From assembly GCA_905116865.2 (NCBI GenBank), contig CAJHNH020000691.1:511001-575000 (forward strand): a DNA stretch of 64,000 bases, given 5' to 3'. The notes under the pieces were generated by a model. It searched no databases, was not told the DNA's origin, and saw only the letters and a list, made by a program, of their open reading frames with translations. A program made the translations under genes and the position numbers. Positions 31,801-34,590 of the stretch are shown piece by piece. Within the stretch, counting starts at the first letter, position 1, and each line of letters starts with the position of its first letter. This DNA comes from Candidula unifasciata. Its lineage: Eukaryota > Mollusca > Gastropoda > Stylommatophora > Geomitridae.

Positions 31801-32301
31801 GATCTGTGACAGCTAAGTCAGTTGATCTCTTTTGAGCTGTAGTACTGTAGTGGCTAAATGTTTGCCTGTCATCTGAAAATCTTAGATTTGAATACACGCC
31901 AGGCAGATTTGAGAGGACAAAATTTACCTTGGCTTCCAAATTGACCCAGTCTGCTAAAGTGGGTAGCAGGAAATGTCCTAGGAAGTAAAGACGACCATCA
32001 TAGTGACCATGTCAGATTGGTCTATACAAAATTGAGTATCATCACTTGCTAAATGTCCCACTGGCATGAAAAAAGCCCTTTGCTGTTACTTGTTACAATT
32101 GATCAGTTACAGTGTTCCTGATTGCTGTCTTATCATCTTCCTGTAGGTGTGCTGTATCACAGGTGGGGTAAGTACAAAGAGGCAGACATCTCATACCAGA
32201 AAGCCCTACAGCTTGATCCAAATAATACATTTGCTGCAGACAATATGAGGCTTCTGAAAGCAAAGATGAAAGAGTCCTTGACAGCGACGATTAACCAGTG
32301 A
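1468..32301 (+). CDS. TMTC4: TMTC4 orthologue, 14 C-terminal exons (5' part outside window)
   Basis: TMTC proteins are ER multi-span proteins with lumenal TPR repeats that O-mannosylate cadherin-type substrates; TMTC4 is also linked to ER calcium and the unfolded protein response (family knowledge). Here 14 exons join in phase to 603 residues plus TGA. Recognisable TMTC4 landmarks, in order, are [16 protein letters not shown] (residues 1-16), [15 protein letters not shown] (57-71), [22 protein letters not shown] with CFDWSMG (DUF1736 core, from residue 175), PFLPATN and [16 protein letters not shown]. Seven TPR units follow from residue 344 (VHYNIGK) to about 590, ending in [18 protein letters not shown]. 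Human TMTC4 is about 741 residues, so roughly 140-200 N-terminal residues are upstream; I found no HPVHTE-type exon before position 1468. Conservation of NYNY and CFDWSMG points to TMTC4 rather than TMTC1-3. Exon borders come from AG/GT sites plus phase and similarity, without RNA evidence. Confidence 0.95.
1785..1985 (+). mobile_element. tRNA-derived SINE, family S2, sense copy
   Basis: Starts in a tRNA-like part (GGCTCGAAAGTCTTGGGTTT, B-box-like) and continues through the body shared with the copies at 13805-13990, 19155-19345 and 31815-32075: GACCTTGGCTC, then GGAAGTAAA, then GATGTTGACC. Confidence 0.65.
2005..2240 (+). mobile_element. 3' end of an RNase H-bearing LINE
   Basis: One frame reads [20 protein letters not shown] and ends GPECCDVDS. 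The Y/VNQ..TGTI...L.....G.E..W.CPEC.D pattern is shared with copies at 26075-26215 (minus strand), 26825-27025 (plus strand), 58860-58995 (minus strand) and the better preserved 62033-62460 copy, where it follows an RNase H domain. Confidence 0.65.
2241..2544. other. Intron, nothing recognised
   Basis: AT-rich intronic sequence between LINE and SINE copies; no array or coding potential seen. Confidence 0.5.
2545..2760 (+). mobile_element. tRNA-derived SINE, family S3
   Basis: The head GGTCATGGGTTCGTTTCAC is B-box-like. The body with GGAGAC, CCAGAGCTATGGAGTT, CGATGCTCTTGGCA and GCTAGTCGCTGTGCGGAAA is shared with copies at 6470-6712 and 38660-38870 (plus) and 22677-22985, 29490-29680 and 56150-56262 (minus). 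Confidence 0.7.
2761..3777. other. Intron, nothing recognised
   Basis: AT-rich sequence without exon, array or clear repeat similarity. Several short open frames here lack any conservation signal I can recognise. Confidence 0.5.
3778..4062 (+). mobile_element. Dispersed SINE, family S1
   Basis: Near-complete copy: GGGGTCCCACTGTGGGGAAA at the 5' side, AATAGACCCACTGCCT, then CAGAGTGCATCTGCCT, AACTCAGGTTCTGGAAC and a 3' end CCGGTGAACACAAA. The family recurs at least sixteen times here and usually ends in (GAA)n. Confidence 0.75.
4162..4265 (+). CDS. TMTC4: TMTC4 exon b (membrane span and KEQG motif)
   Basis: Encodes [20 protein letters not shown] followed by [15 protein letters not shown]. The KEQGITVL motif is diagnostic for TMTC proteins. 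The acceptor CGCAG ends at 4161 and has a weak pyrimidine tract; the donor GTGAGT starts at 4266. The 3' end is phase 0. Only 73 bases separate the donor from an 18-copy 34-bp array. Confidence 0.9.
4339..4950. repeat. 34-bp minisatellite, 18 copies
   Basis: Eighteen head-to-tail units without any length change; TTACGTCAG starts at 4339 and every 34 bases to 4917. Each unit also carries TCATATCTAGAATGTGATGC. Variation is mostly CGTC versus CTTC at the unit end. It lies in the TMTC4 intron after exon 4162-4265. Confidence 0.97.
4960..5360 (-). mobile_element. tRNA-derived SINE, family S2, antisense, split by SPIN-like element
   Basis: The body (GATGTCAACATCATGCCAGC, GGGAGCCAAGGTC) and a tRNA-like end (TTGAACCCAAGACCTTGAGG, then CATCTAACCCCTGCACTGCC) are collinear with the copies at 27280-27543 and 30945-31210 once the insertion at 5137-5333 is removed. 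Confidence 0.75.
5137..5333. mobile_element. SPIN-type hAT MITE with 8-bp target duplication
   Basis: 197 bp bounded by perfect 15-bp terminal inverted repeats CAGTGGTTCTCAACC / GGTTGAGAACCACTG and flanked by ATCTAACC at 5129-5136 and 5334-5341. Inside it keeps the landmarks of the non-autonomous SPIN (Space Invaders) hAT family: CCTAATGC, CCCTTTAATACAGTTCC, TGTTGTGGTGACCCCCA, TACTTCATAACT, GTGTTTTCC, ATGGTCTTAGGC, CCCCTGTAAAAGG, and TTCGACCC before GGGTCATGACCCA. Confidence 0.9.
5640..5905. repeat. About 51-bp minisatellite, about 5 copies
   Basis: Units contain TTTTTGTTACTGGTTGTATG then CATTG TTTTTGATGATGT with CC[AT]TCTGTG. Spacing is 51 bp for the first copies and about 45 for one shortened unit. 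Confidence 0.85.
5905..6090 (+). mobile_element. Retroelement C-terminal fragment
   Basis: One frame contains [18 protein letters not shown], the RGRP..RW.D.I motif found near the 3' end of non-LTR retrotransposon ORF2. The fragment directly adjoins the 51-bp array. No other part of the element is preserved. Confidence 0.5.
6202..6360 (+). CDS. TMTC4: TMTC4 exon c (cytosolic or loop segment)
   Basis: Begins [20 protein letters not shown] and continues into a Ser/Lys-rich low-conservation segment ending SLKK. The vertebrate counterpart at this place is also variable. The acceptor is strong (TTTTTCTTACAG) and the donor GTTTGT is at 6361. It contains 53 whole codons, phase 0 at both ends. Confidence 0.85.
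6470..6712 (+). mobile_element. tRNA-derived SINE, family S3, well-preserved head
   Basis: The head reads TTGGCATAGTAGTCGAGCTG and then GAGGTTGTGAGTTCGTTTCA, a plausible A-box and B-box pair, followed by the family body ending TCAGTGAAGTCGATCCT. Confidence 0.75.
6760..7150 (+). repeat. Long polypyrimidine-rich tract
   Basis: About 390 bases dominated by T and C (TTCTTCTTT and CATCTTC blocks) on the sense strand of the TMTC4 intron, ending some 75 bases before exon 7226. It is the sole cause of a 156-codon hydrophobic open frame. Confidence 0.8.
7226..7396 (+). CDS. TMTC4: TMTC4 exon d (RWKVMG span)
   Basis: Encodes [19 protein letters not shown] then a hydrophobic span ending [12 protein letters not shown] and [13 protein letters not shown]. 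It matches the TMTC4 RWRIMG..PP.F..DNP segment. The donor GTAGGA starts at 7397. The start at 7226 has the better acceptor (CCCCAG); a second AG would start the exon at 7253, also in frame, so the first nine residues are less certain. Confidence 0.87.
7880..8775 (+). mobile_element. Truncated LINE, reverse transcriptase C-terminal half
   Basis: An open stretch reads ...[19 protein letters not shown], the Y.DD active-site region of reverse transcriptase, then [15 protein letters not shown] and [20 protein letters not shown]. After a stop near 8336 the frame continues with [17 protein letters not shown], and in shifted frames with [16 protein letters not shown]. It ends at GCAAAGGACCTGCTACATGA followed by a (TGGA)n tail. 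The 5' part is missing and several frame breaks show it is dead. Confidence 0.9.
8897..9175 (+). mobile_element. Dispersed SINE, family S1
   Basis: Carries the S1 body (GTCATACAAGGCGACTAATT, AACCAACAGTCTGCAT, GTCCAGAAATGGATGAACAA) and a (GAAGAG)n tail. A run of about 25 G at 8908-8931 lies where other copies have GGTTCCGGGGCCC. Confidence 0.7.
9258..9460 (+). CDS. TMTC4: TMTC4 exon e (DUF1736 core)
   Basis: Encodes [20 protein letters not shown], then [20 protein letters not shown] and a membrane span of Leu/Val/Trp. This is the DUF1736 core and the most conserved part of the family. Acceptor CCTCAG, donor GTACTG at 9461. It ends in phase 2; AG plus A of the next exon makes the second Arg of an RR pair that is also present in vertebrate TMTC4. 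Confidence 0.95.
9493..9748 (+). mobile_element. Dispersed SINE, family S1
   Basis: Shares AATCGACCCACTGCCTC, GTCGACTAATTAGGAGTG, CTACAAATAAATAAGATCTG and the 3' end ACAGCTGATGCACGTAAAT before AAGAAGAAAAA. Confidence 0.7.
10058..10129. repeat. 36-bp tandem duplication
   Basis: Two near-identical units TCCTAGATCCTTCCGGGCAC... ending GGGCTTATA[TA][GA] stand head to tail within an otherwise unremarkable intron. Confidence 0.85.
10400..10620 (-). mobile_element. LINE RNase H fragment (antisense to TMTC4)
   Basis: Minus-strand translation gives [20 protein letters not shown] then [20 protein letters not shown] and AVRTGL, continuing to [25 protein letters not shown] is the C-terminal RNase H signature of I-group non-LTR retrotransposons. 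The frame is clean, so the copy is relatively young. Confidence 0.85.
10765..12290 (+). mobile_element. LINE RNase H fragment split by a piggyBac-like element
   Basis: Left part: [19 protein letters not shown] and [11 protein letters not shown]. Right part in the same frame after removal of the insert and one [14 protein letters not shown], then [21 protein letters not shown] and PG..G.K..AD are RNase H motifs; a stop follows soon after. The insert occupies 10938-12044. Confidence 0.85.
10938..12044. mobile_element. piggyBac-like element, internally deleted, TTAA target duplication
   Basis: Flanked by TTAA at 10934-10937 and 12045-12048. Termini are CTCTTTAAGGCCC on the left and GGGCCTGAAAGAG on the right, inverted with one mismatch over 13 bp. 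At 11211-11408 a 65-codon frame reads [17 protein letters not shown] and [15 protein letters not shown], an acidic DSDSE stretch like the N-terminus of piggyBac transposases. No catalytic Asp region is left, so the 1107-bp element is non-autonomous. Confidence 0.85.
12546..12858. repeat. About 40-bp degenerate minisatellite, 8 copies
   Basis: Units contain TTGTTCTTGATGCCATCATT then CCAT and a TGTATGATCAA-like end. The copies are clearly diverged from one another, so this array is older than the other arrays in the window. Confidence 0.85.
12860..13432. other. Intron, nothing recognised
   Basis: AT-rich intron before exon f; the internal duplication of an AATCAAATA-type stretch is weak. No exon or RNA seen. 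Confidence 0.5.
13433..13607 (+). CDS. TMTC4: TMTC4 exon f ([16 protein letters not shown])
   Basis: Encodes [18 protein letters not shown], then [20 protein letters not shown], a hydrophobic span, and [11 protein letters not shown]. The start at 13433 (acceptor CCTACTAG) restores an 18-residue ungapped match to vertebrate TMTC4 before PFLPA[ST]N. Donor GTAAGT at 13608. The frame stays open into a downstream (CA)n repeat, which is intron. Confidence 0.94.
13735..13798. repeat. (CA)n microsatellite with CG core
   Basis: (CA)n, a short (CG)n core at about 13765-13779, then (CA)n again, in the intron after exon f. Confidence 0.95.
13805..13990 (+). mobile_element. tRNA-derived SINE, family S2, sense copy
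   Basis: Shows GCGAATTCGAAGGTCGTAGC, AGGTTGACCCTGATTTAAAC, GATGTTAACCACATCACTCA, TTGGTCTATAAAAGATAGGT and GTGTAGAAAGGGTTCCTT, collinear with the copy at 19155-19345. Confidence 0.75.
13998..14140. repeat. (CA)n/(TA)n/(TG)n compound microsatellite
   Basis: CA runs, then ATATATAT, then TGTGTGTG and TATATATA. The CA and TG arms form an inverted repeat around the TA core. Confidence 0.95.
14274..14639. repeat. 22-bp minisatellite, about 16.6 copies
   Basis: Unit ACCTGTTTCTAGGATTACTG plus AA, TA or GA, very homogeneous, in the intron between exons f and g. Confidence 0.96.
14806..15008 (-). mobile_element. Dispersed repeat, family S5, antisense
   Basis: Shares TTTTGATGCCCCACCCTGGC, TTTTGCCGAGGGCC, GGGTGATCCTCATCCGCATG, GTGGCACTTTGTGT and GATGTCCTGGTGGGGGTACA (as inverse complement) with the copies at 53989-54165, 55093-55268 and 60466-60672. 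Confidence 0.8.
15009..15676. other. Intron, nothing recognised
   Basis: No array or coding exon apart from short (ATT)n at 15463-15483 and (TGTC)n near 15334-15348. Confidence 0.5.
15677..15733 (+). CDS. TMTC4: TMTC4 exon g (57-bp micro-exon, last membrane span)
   Basis: Only 19 codons, [19 protein letters not shown], a hydrophobic span corresponding to the final TMTC4 transmembrane helix. Flanked by TTCTGCAG and donor GTATGA; phase 0 at both ends. The tiny exon sits between introns of 2.1 and 3.7 kb. Confidence 0.88.
15820..16080. repeat. Direct duplication of about 115 bp carrying an S1 fragment
   Basis: GTGTCCACAACT, TTGTGGCATCCTAGAAAT, GGACTGGCCATTGTAGATAG and CAAAGTCGGAGTGCATCTAT occur twice, near 15828-15935 and 15950-16055. 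The GTCGGAGTGCATCT part is SINE S1-derived. Confidence 0.8.
16105..19140. repeat. 21-bp minisatellite, about 140 copies, 3 kb
   Basis: Consensus unit ATCCATGCTACAAGGAAAGA plus A, with variants ATGCAACAAGG, ACCCACACTAC and ATCTATGC. The 21-bp length and base content leave five of six frames open, so open frames up to 1005 codons on the minus strand and 371-437 codons on the plus strand are by-products. It lies in the TMTC4 intron 15734-19431. Confidence 0.97.
19155..19345 (+). mobile_element. tRNA-derived SINE, family S2, sense 3' part
   Basis: AATGACCTTGACCC, GGGAAGTAAAGGCGGCAGAT, GATGCTGACCACATCACTCA, GATCTATAAAGTATAGGTCT and GTGTAGAAAAGGGCTCTTTT. The tRNA-like head is missing; the body adjoins the 21-bp array. 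Confidence 0.75.
19432..19503 (+). CDS. TMTC4: TMTC4 exon h (RS.EW linker)
   Basis: Encodes [20 protein letters not shown] then DNAK, matching the TMTC RS.EW....LF..A..VCP.NAK linker between the membrane domain and the TPRs. Acceptor TTTTGCAG, donor GTGAGA at 19504. Phase 0 at both ends. A 41-bp hairpin satellite starts about 40 bases after the donor. Confidence 0.93.
19540..20815. repeat. 41-bp hairpin satellite, about 31 copies, with 450-bp higher-order repeat
   Basis: Units read GCTGCCACATGAGTG, then AAGTCAC TTTGTCTAGC GTGACTT, then AT. AAGTCAC and GTGACTT are perfect inverted arms with a 10-base loop. Copies are nearly identical. A one-base deletion (TTATCTGCC) at 19779 and 20229 and the variant TTACGCTGCC at 19901 and 20351 are each exactly 450 bp apart. 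Confidence 0.96.
20958..21370 (-). mobile_element. LINE 3' fragment, antisense
   Basis: Begins with a (CAT)n tail and GTAGCAGGTCCTTTGCAGAA, the inverse complement of the 3' end of the 7880-8775 LINE, and is collinear with it back to GAGCATGCATCTTTCCTGTA (read on the minus strand). Confidence 0.88.
21437..21843. mobile_element. Foldback MITE with long inverted repeats and 8-bp target duplication
   Basis: The ends GGCTATCTTCCAAATAACGG and the inverse of ...CCGTTATTCGGAAGATAGCT pair over about 60 bp. A further inner arm (TAGTTTAGCCC near 21659, its inverse near 21573) extends the foldback to nearly the whole 407 bp. GAATTTAA flanks both sides at 21429-21436 and 21844-21851. It has no coding capacity. 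Confidence 0.85.
22492..22676 (+). pseudogene. Two decoy copies of the TMTC4 exon i 5' border
   Basis: AAACAGGTCCATAACAATAT starts at 22492 and AAACAGGTCCATTATAATAT at 22621, both resembling the genuine AAACAGGTCCATTACAATAT at 23091. The first copy has a stop codon after six codons (VHNNIG). The second reads [13 protein letters not shown] before losing similarity. Intronic sequence between copies (GAGTACCAGTATATGGTATA, TGTTGGTATTTGTATCTGGT) recurs at about 22998-23075. Confidence 0.85.
22677..22985 (-). mobile_element. tRNA-derived SINE, family S3, antisense, with (CT)n expansion
   Basis: AAGGATCGACTTCATTGCAC, GCAGAATAGCTAGCTGCCTG, CAAAGCATGAACTACATAGC, AATCCCCATAGATCTTCATA match the inverse of the S3 body. 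About 39 CT repeats at 22720-22797 are embedded. The SINE interrupts the second decoy copy of exon i. Confidence 0.8.
23097..23176 (+). CDS. TMTC4: TMTC4 exon i (TPR 1)
   Basis: Encodes [20 protein letters not shown] then RYRRAI, a canonical TPR helix pair. Acceptor AAACAG (poor pyrimidine tract), donor GTGAGT at 23177, ending in phase 2. Two degraded copies of its 5' border lie upstream near 22498 and 22627. Confidence 0.93.
23177..24441. other. Intron, mostly unrecognised
   Basis: Contains a short dispersed segment near 23600-23770 (GGACCATTGTTGCC, GCATGTATTTAA, CTGCCTACAGTCA) similar to 37105-37290, and a poly-C run at 24042. No exon seen. Confidence 0.5.
24442..24549 (+). CDS. TMTC4: TMTC4 exon j (TPR 1-2)
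   Basis: Encodes (E)[17 protein letters not shown] then [18 protein letters not shown]. It matches the TMTC4 LNP.Y..AMNNL.N.LK segment. Acceptor TTCTCAG, donor GTAATG at 24550 with a non-consensus C at the last exon base. Starts phase 2, ends phase 2. Confidence 0.93.
24604..24890 (-). mobile_element. Dispersed SINE, family S1, antisense
   Basis: Starts CTTCTTCTTCTT, then GCGTTCACCAGCTGTAAACT, CCAGAACCTGAGTGTTGCAT, CTCTCAGGCAGATGCACTCC and ends near AACAGGGCCCCGTGACCCAC. Confidence 0.8.
25582..25723 (+). CDS. TMTC4: TMTC4 exon k (TPR 3-4)
   Basis: Encodes (S)[19 protein letters not shown], then [20 protein letters not shown] and CYYNLGNL. The FAAAWMN.GIV and YPDCYYNLG strings are near-identical to vertebrate TMTC4. 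Acceptor CATCCAG, donor GTAAGT at 25724; ends in phase 0. Confidence 0.95.
25797..25984 (+). mobile_element. Dispersed SINE, family S1, 5' truncated
   Basis: GGGGTGTTTCCTTGAAAGTC, GCATCTGCCTGAGAGGCAAC, GTCAGATCTGTAAAATAGG and a (AAG)n tail lie in the intron just after exon k. Confidence 0.75.
26075..26215 (-). mobile_element. RNase H LINE 3' end, antisense
   Basis: The minus strand encodes [20 protein letters not shown] then [19 protein letters not shown], the CPEC-containing C-terminus seen at 2005-2240 and 62033-62460. Confidence 0.7.
26360..26405. repeat. (CT)n microsatellite
   Basis: A CT run followed by a short TTTCTTTATTTC tract inside the intron between exons k and l. Confidence 0.8.
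26825..27025 (+). mobile_element. RNase H LINE 3' end
   Basis: GGTCTGGCCGGCTCACTACA, GATATATAACCAGACTGTGA and the end GCCCTGAGTGCTGTGATGTC are collinear with 2005-2240. Confidence 0.65.
27280..27543 (-). mobile_element. tRNA-derived SINE, family S2, full-length antisense
   Basis: AAAGGTCCCTTTTCCACACC, GGGCATATAGGGCTAGACCT, CAGCATCACGCCGGCCG and a tRNA-like end. On the minus strand that end reads GGAGTCGCTGTGGCATAGCG, then CTAGATACTTGCATGGGG, then AAGGTCACGGGTTCGCTCCC: an A-box-like and a clear B-box-like segment. Confidence 0.85.
27545..28239. other. Intron, mostly unrecognised
   Basis: AT-rich. A short dispersed segment at 27890-27960 (GGGCCTGCGTGCCCAAATTG, CCCTTTGAAAATAAAGTTT) resembles 37215-37275. 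Confidence 0.5.
28240..28354 (+). CDS. TMTC4: TMTC4 exon l (TPR 4-5)
   Basis: Encodes [20 protein letters not shown] then [19 protein letters not shown]. It corresponds to the RNAT.LKP.H..AWNN...LLDN.G segment of TMTC4. Acceptor TTCTGCAG, donor GTAGGA at 28355; ends in phase 1 inside a Gly codon. Confidence 0.94.
28632..28929 (+). mobile_element. Dispersed SINE, family S1
   Basis: Full-length copy from CCCCACATGGATTCTGGGG to GGTCAACACAAAGAAGAAG, including GTCGGAGCATATCTGCCTGA and GTCCAGAAGTGGATACACAA. Confidence 0.8.
28960..29162 (-). mobile_element. tRNA-derived SINE, family S2, antisense
   Basis: TTTTTGTAGACCACACATCA, GGGTTGACTTGAGAGCCCAG, GATTTGAAACCACAAACACA and CAGCGCTACTATGGCTCCCA. 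Another S2 fragment (29190-29290) follows directly. Confidence 0.7.
29302..29460 (+). mobile_element. Dispersed SINE, family S1, 5' truncated
   Basis: AACCAGCAGTCTGCATACAA, GTCTGTAAAACGGATGCACA, CAACACTCAGGTTCTGGAAC and a GAAGACGAAGAAG tail. Confidence 0.75.
29490..29680 (-). mobile_element. tRNA-derived SINE, family S3, antisense
   Basis: GCAGAATGGCTAGTAGCCGC, GCTCTATGGCCTCCAGCAAC, CCCGAGAGATCTCCGTAAAA and the tRNA-like end AATAAATCCATGACCTTTAG. Confidence 0.75.
29877..30059 (+). CDS. TMTC4: TMTC4 exon m (TPR 5-6)
   Basis: Encodes [60 protein letters not shown]. Acceptor CTTCTTCAG, donor GTACGT at 30060. It enters and leaves in phase 1, both times within Gly codons. A SINE copy begins about 70 bases into the next intron. 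Confidence 0.94.
30131..30420 (+). mobile_element. Dispersed SINE, family S1, reference copy
   Basis: Best-preserved copy in the window: CCCCTGTGTGGGTTCCGGGG, CCACTGCCTCCCCAAAAGCA, GTCGTAAGAGTCGACTAATT, CAGAGTGCATCTGCCGGAGA, GGTTCTGGAGCAGGACTGCA, and the end GGTGAACGTGAAGAATAAGA. Confidence 0.85.
30605..30705 (-). mobile_element. Dispersed SINE, family S1, antisense 3' fragment
   Basis: TTCCATTCACTGGCTGTAAA, GTCCTCCACTGCTGGACTTT and GTCTTGTTCCACATCTTGAA match the inverse of the S1 3' part. Confidence 0.7.
30945..31210 (-). mobile_element. tRNA-derived SINE, family S2, antisense
   Basis: GCATTTTCCACACCTTCAGG, CATATAGGGCTAGACCTGTA, TCAACATTATGCCGGCCGCA and GGGTCGACCATGGAGTC. Confidence 0.78.
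31300..31365. mobile_element. hAT-type terminal fragment
   Basis: GGTGGGCCGCAAGTGTAAAA followed by AGTTTGAGAAATACTG looks like the right end of a hAT MITE (inverse complement CAGTATTTCTCAAACTTTTT). The opposite end was not found. Confidence 0.4.
31418..31680 (+). mobile_element. Dispersed SINE, family S1
   Basis: CCCCGTATGGGTTCCGGGGC, AATCGACCCACTACCTCCCC, GTCAGAGTGCATCTGTCCAA and a GAAGAAAAAGAA tail. Confidence 0.8.
31815..32075 (+). mobile_element. tRNA-derived SINE, family S2, sense
   Basis: GTAGTGGCTAAATGTTTGCC (A-box-like), AATCTTAGATTTGAATAC (B-box-like), CTTGGCTTCCAAATTGACCC, CCTAGGAAGTAAAGACGACC and GATTGGTCTATACAAAATT. Confidence 0.75.
32147..32301 (+). CDS. TMTC4: TMTC4 terminal exon (TPR 7, stop codon)
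   Basis: Encodes (G)[50 protein letters not shown] and TGA (32299-32301). It matches the TMTC4 tail (LYHRWG....A...Y..SLQLDP....N..LL). Acceptor CTTCCTGTAG. Confidence 0.95.
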
Positions 32302-32445
32302 GAATGTTGAGTTTGTTGATGATAAAGCTGGAATTGAATGAAGAGTTGCATGTTACAGTATGCATTGTCTATTTAAAAGGGAGTCTTTGCCAGTTGTCTC
32401 TGACCAAACATACCTGATGTAGCCCTAAATATTTTTAACATTGTG

Positions 32446-32668
32446 CGTTTTCTTCTTCATGTTCACCGGCTGTAAAGTCCGGCAGAAACTTATGGTTGTT
32501 CATCCACCTTTGCACTTTAGACGTGTTCCAGAACCTGAGTGTTGTGTGCACGTCCAGTTTACAGACCTGAATTAATTGTATACCTCTCAACCTGCTTGTT
32601 GGGAAGACAGTGGGTCTATTCTTGTTTTCCCCCACAATGGGGCTCCGGGAACCCACACGGGGAGTTAT
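32446..32668 (-). mobile_element. Dispersed SINE, family S1, antisense
   Basis: TTCTTCTTCATGTTCACCGG, GTTCATCCACCTTTGCACTT, GTTGTGTGCACGTCCAGTTT and CACAATGGGGCTCCGGGAAC. It lies 145 bases after the TMTC4 stop, so it may be part of the 3' UTR. Confidence 0.8.
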
Positions 32669-32689
32669 GTATTGTGGCTGGGGATTTTA

Positions 32690-32830
32690 CCTCGTTAAAT
32701 ATTCTAGGTTAGAAGTTTGAAGTTTAAACAATGGATCAACATCATGGCACACGGGTAGTAGTAACCCATAAGTGCTCCGTTCTTCTTCTAACTCAAGTCT
32801 AAGTCCGAAGAAACTCAGCACAGTGCACAG
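32690..32830. repeat. Dispersed repeat shared with 46490-46620
   Basis: AACAATGGATCAACATCATG with GGCACACGGG and AACCCATAAGTGCTCCGTTC match (in inverted order) the hairpin-bearing repeat at 46490-46620. Confidence 0.65.
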
Positions 32831-33206
32831 GCTCTGTAGCACCGGCGATTTTTAACTCAAAATGTTGCCCGGGCAGCACCATTATGTTACTGTTTTCGGT
32901 TTCCAACTGCCATGGGATTTTTAATCTGCTCAACAATACACACGGGCATCCGATCTCACTACCGAGAGACCAGGGGGACACAAAATCTTGTACCTGACAA
33001 GATTGGCGGACAGTGGTGACTTGTACCATGCGATCTTTACAATGGATAAAAATTGCTTATTCATCTTTATTTATGTGGTCATATATACGATCTTTAATAT
33101 TTATGTATGAGGACATACAAACTTCATGTATGATAGATGTTATGTTTTTATCTACTTATGCACCTTTTACAAGGGACCACTCTGCATATAGTTATATACA
33201 AATAAA

Positions 33207-33524
33207 CAAATAAGACACAAAAGCTAGATTACACACTTTATTGCCTGGAATATTTTACTGTATGTCATCTAGTGACTGAATGTCATGAAACAGTAAAATT
33301 AATCTTTTTTCACTGAAATACAAAATTAATTATGCTCTGATTGAGGAGACCAGTCAAACACATCACTCTTCGTCCACCATGCGCCAGCTTTTGAAACTTT
33401 GGCTACATTGTAAACATGGATAGCACATTTTGAATTATGTTTTCATCCGCCAGTGATAAAATGCTATACTTCATGTAAGCCACAGTATTAATTAACTTTT
33501 ATGTACTTTATTAATATCCTACCC
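33207..33524. other. Intergenic, nothing recognised
   Basis: AT-rich sequence downstream of the putative poly(A) signal; no coding or repeat feature seen. Confidence 0.5.
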
Positions 33525-33890
33525 AAAATGACATCACAGGACAGTCCAACATTTCAGAGGGTGGTAAGACTGGGTTTCCTGGGTTTCTGGTGCTTTAACG
33601 ACCCCAACAAACCTAGAACTGGCACTAACCCCAACCCACCCACATCCCACAAGAGAGTGCAGCCTAGGTCCCACGATTGCATGCAGCCCAGGTCCCACGA
33701 CTGCATGCAGCCTAGGTCCCACGACTGCATGCAGCCTAGGTCCCACGACTGCATGCAGCCTAGGTCCCACGACTGCATGCAACCTAGGTCCCACGACTGC
33801 ATGCAGCCTAGGTCCCACAACTGCATTCAGCCTATCTACCACCCCCTAAATATTAGACTGTCCCGTTACCTGCCGATTTCCCCTGTTTGG
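33525..33890. repeat. Dispersed element D1 with internal 24-bp array, 7 copies
   Basis: Shares ACAGGACAGTCCAACATTTC, GAGGGTGGTAAGACTGGGTT, CTAACCCCAACCCACC, CCCACAAGAGAGTGCAGCCT and CTATCTACCACCCCCTAAAT with 45845-46090. Between these flanks CAGCCTAGGTCCCACGACTG plus CATG is repeated seven times (33660-33827); the sister copy has only two units. Confidence 0.9.
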
Positions 33891-34590
33891 GTATTTTATT
33901 AATAAAGCACCAACTTTTATTCAGATTTATGCAGACAAACAGGCATGGTCTTAGCTCTGCGTTTGTCCTGTTAAAACAGGCATTTACTTTTAAATAGCAG
34001 ATTTTGTATTTCACTTAGAAGGATTGATTTATGTGTTTCATTATGTTCAATTGTTACTGTACTGTGCACCTGCTAGAATACAGCAAAATATATCAGGCGA
34101 TAAATTGTGCAATTTATTGTTTGTGTCCTCATTGTTTAGATTTACAGGGCAACATTGCTTTGATATGCAAATGAATAATTTTTATATTTTTAGTTGCATT
34201 AATGTACTTTTTTTTTTTGGTGTGCATTGCATACAGACATATGGATGGCTATATTTTTGCAATAGAAACTAATGTAAATTACTAAGTGTTATTGCAGTGG
34301 TGCAGATATATGTGATTTATAATGTTTGCTGCGTTGTTTATCCTGTTGATGATACACTCACATTGTGTATGTTTTTTTTTTTAAATATTTTTAAATATTT
34401 GTTTATGGTAAAAAAAAAGCAAAAATATATAACTTACACATATGTTTGCATGTCAGCACATCTTTTTTGTGAGTGCTTCAAAAGTTAGTTGTGTATCCTT
34501 TACAGGATGTTGCAGAACCAACCCAAGCATTTTTTGGCTATTGTGGTTTTTTAAGGCAAATTTATTGTTTAGTAGTTTGCTGTTGTTTCT
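33891..34590. other. Intergenic, nothing recognised
   Basis: AT-rich spacer up to the 25-bp array. Confidence 0.5.

Larger units (their letters stand above)
32302..33206 (+). other. TMTC4: Possible TMTC4 3' untranslated region with poly(A) signal
   Basis: An AATAAA hexamer at 33201-33206 is the first clear polyadenylation signal I see after the stop codon. The interval also contains an antisense SINE (32446-32668) and another dispersed repeat (about 32690-32830), so the true 3' end could be nearer the stop or further on (a second AATAAA is near 33899). Confidence 0.35.
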
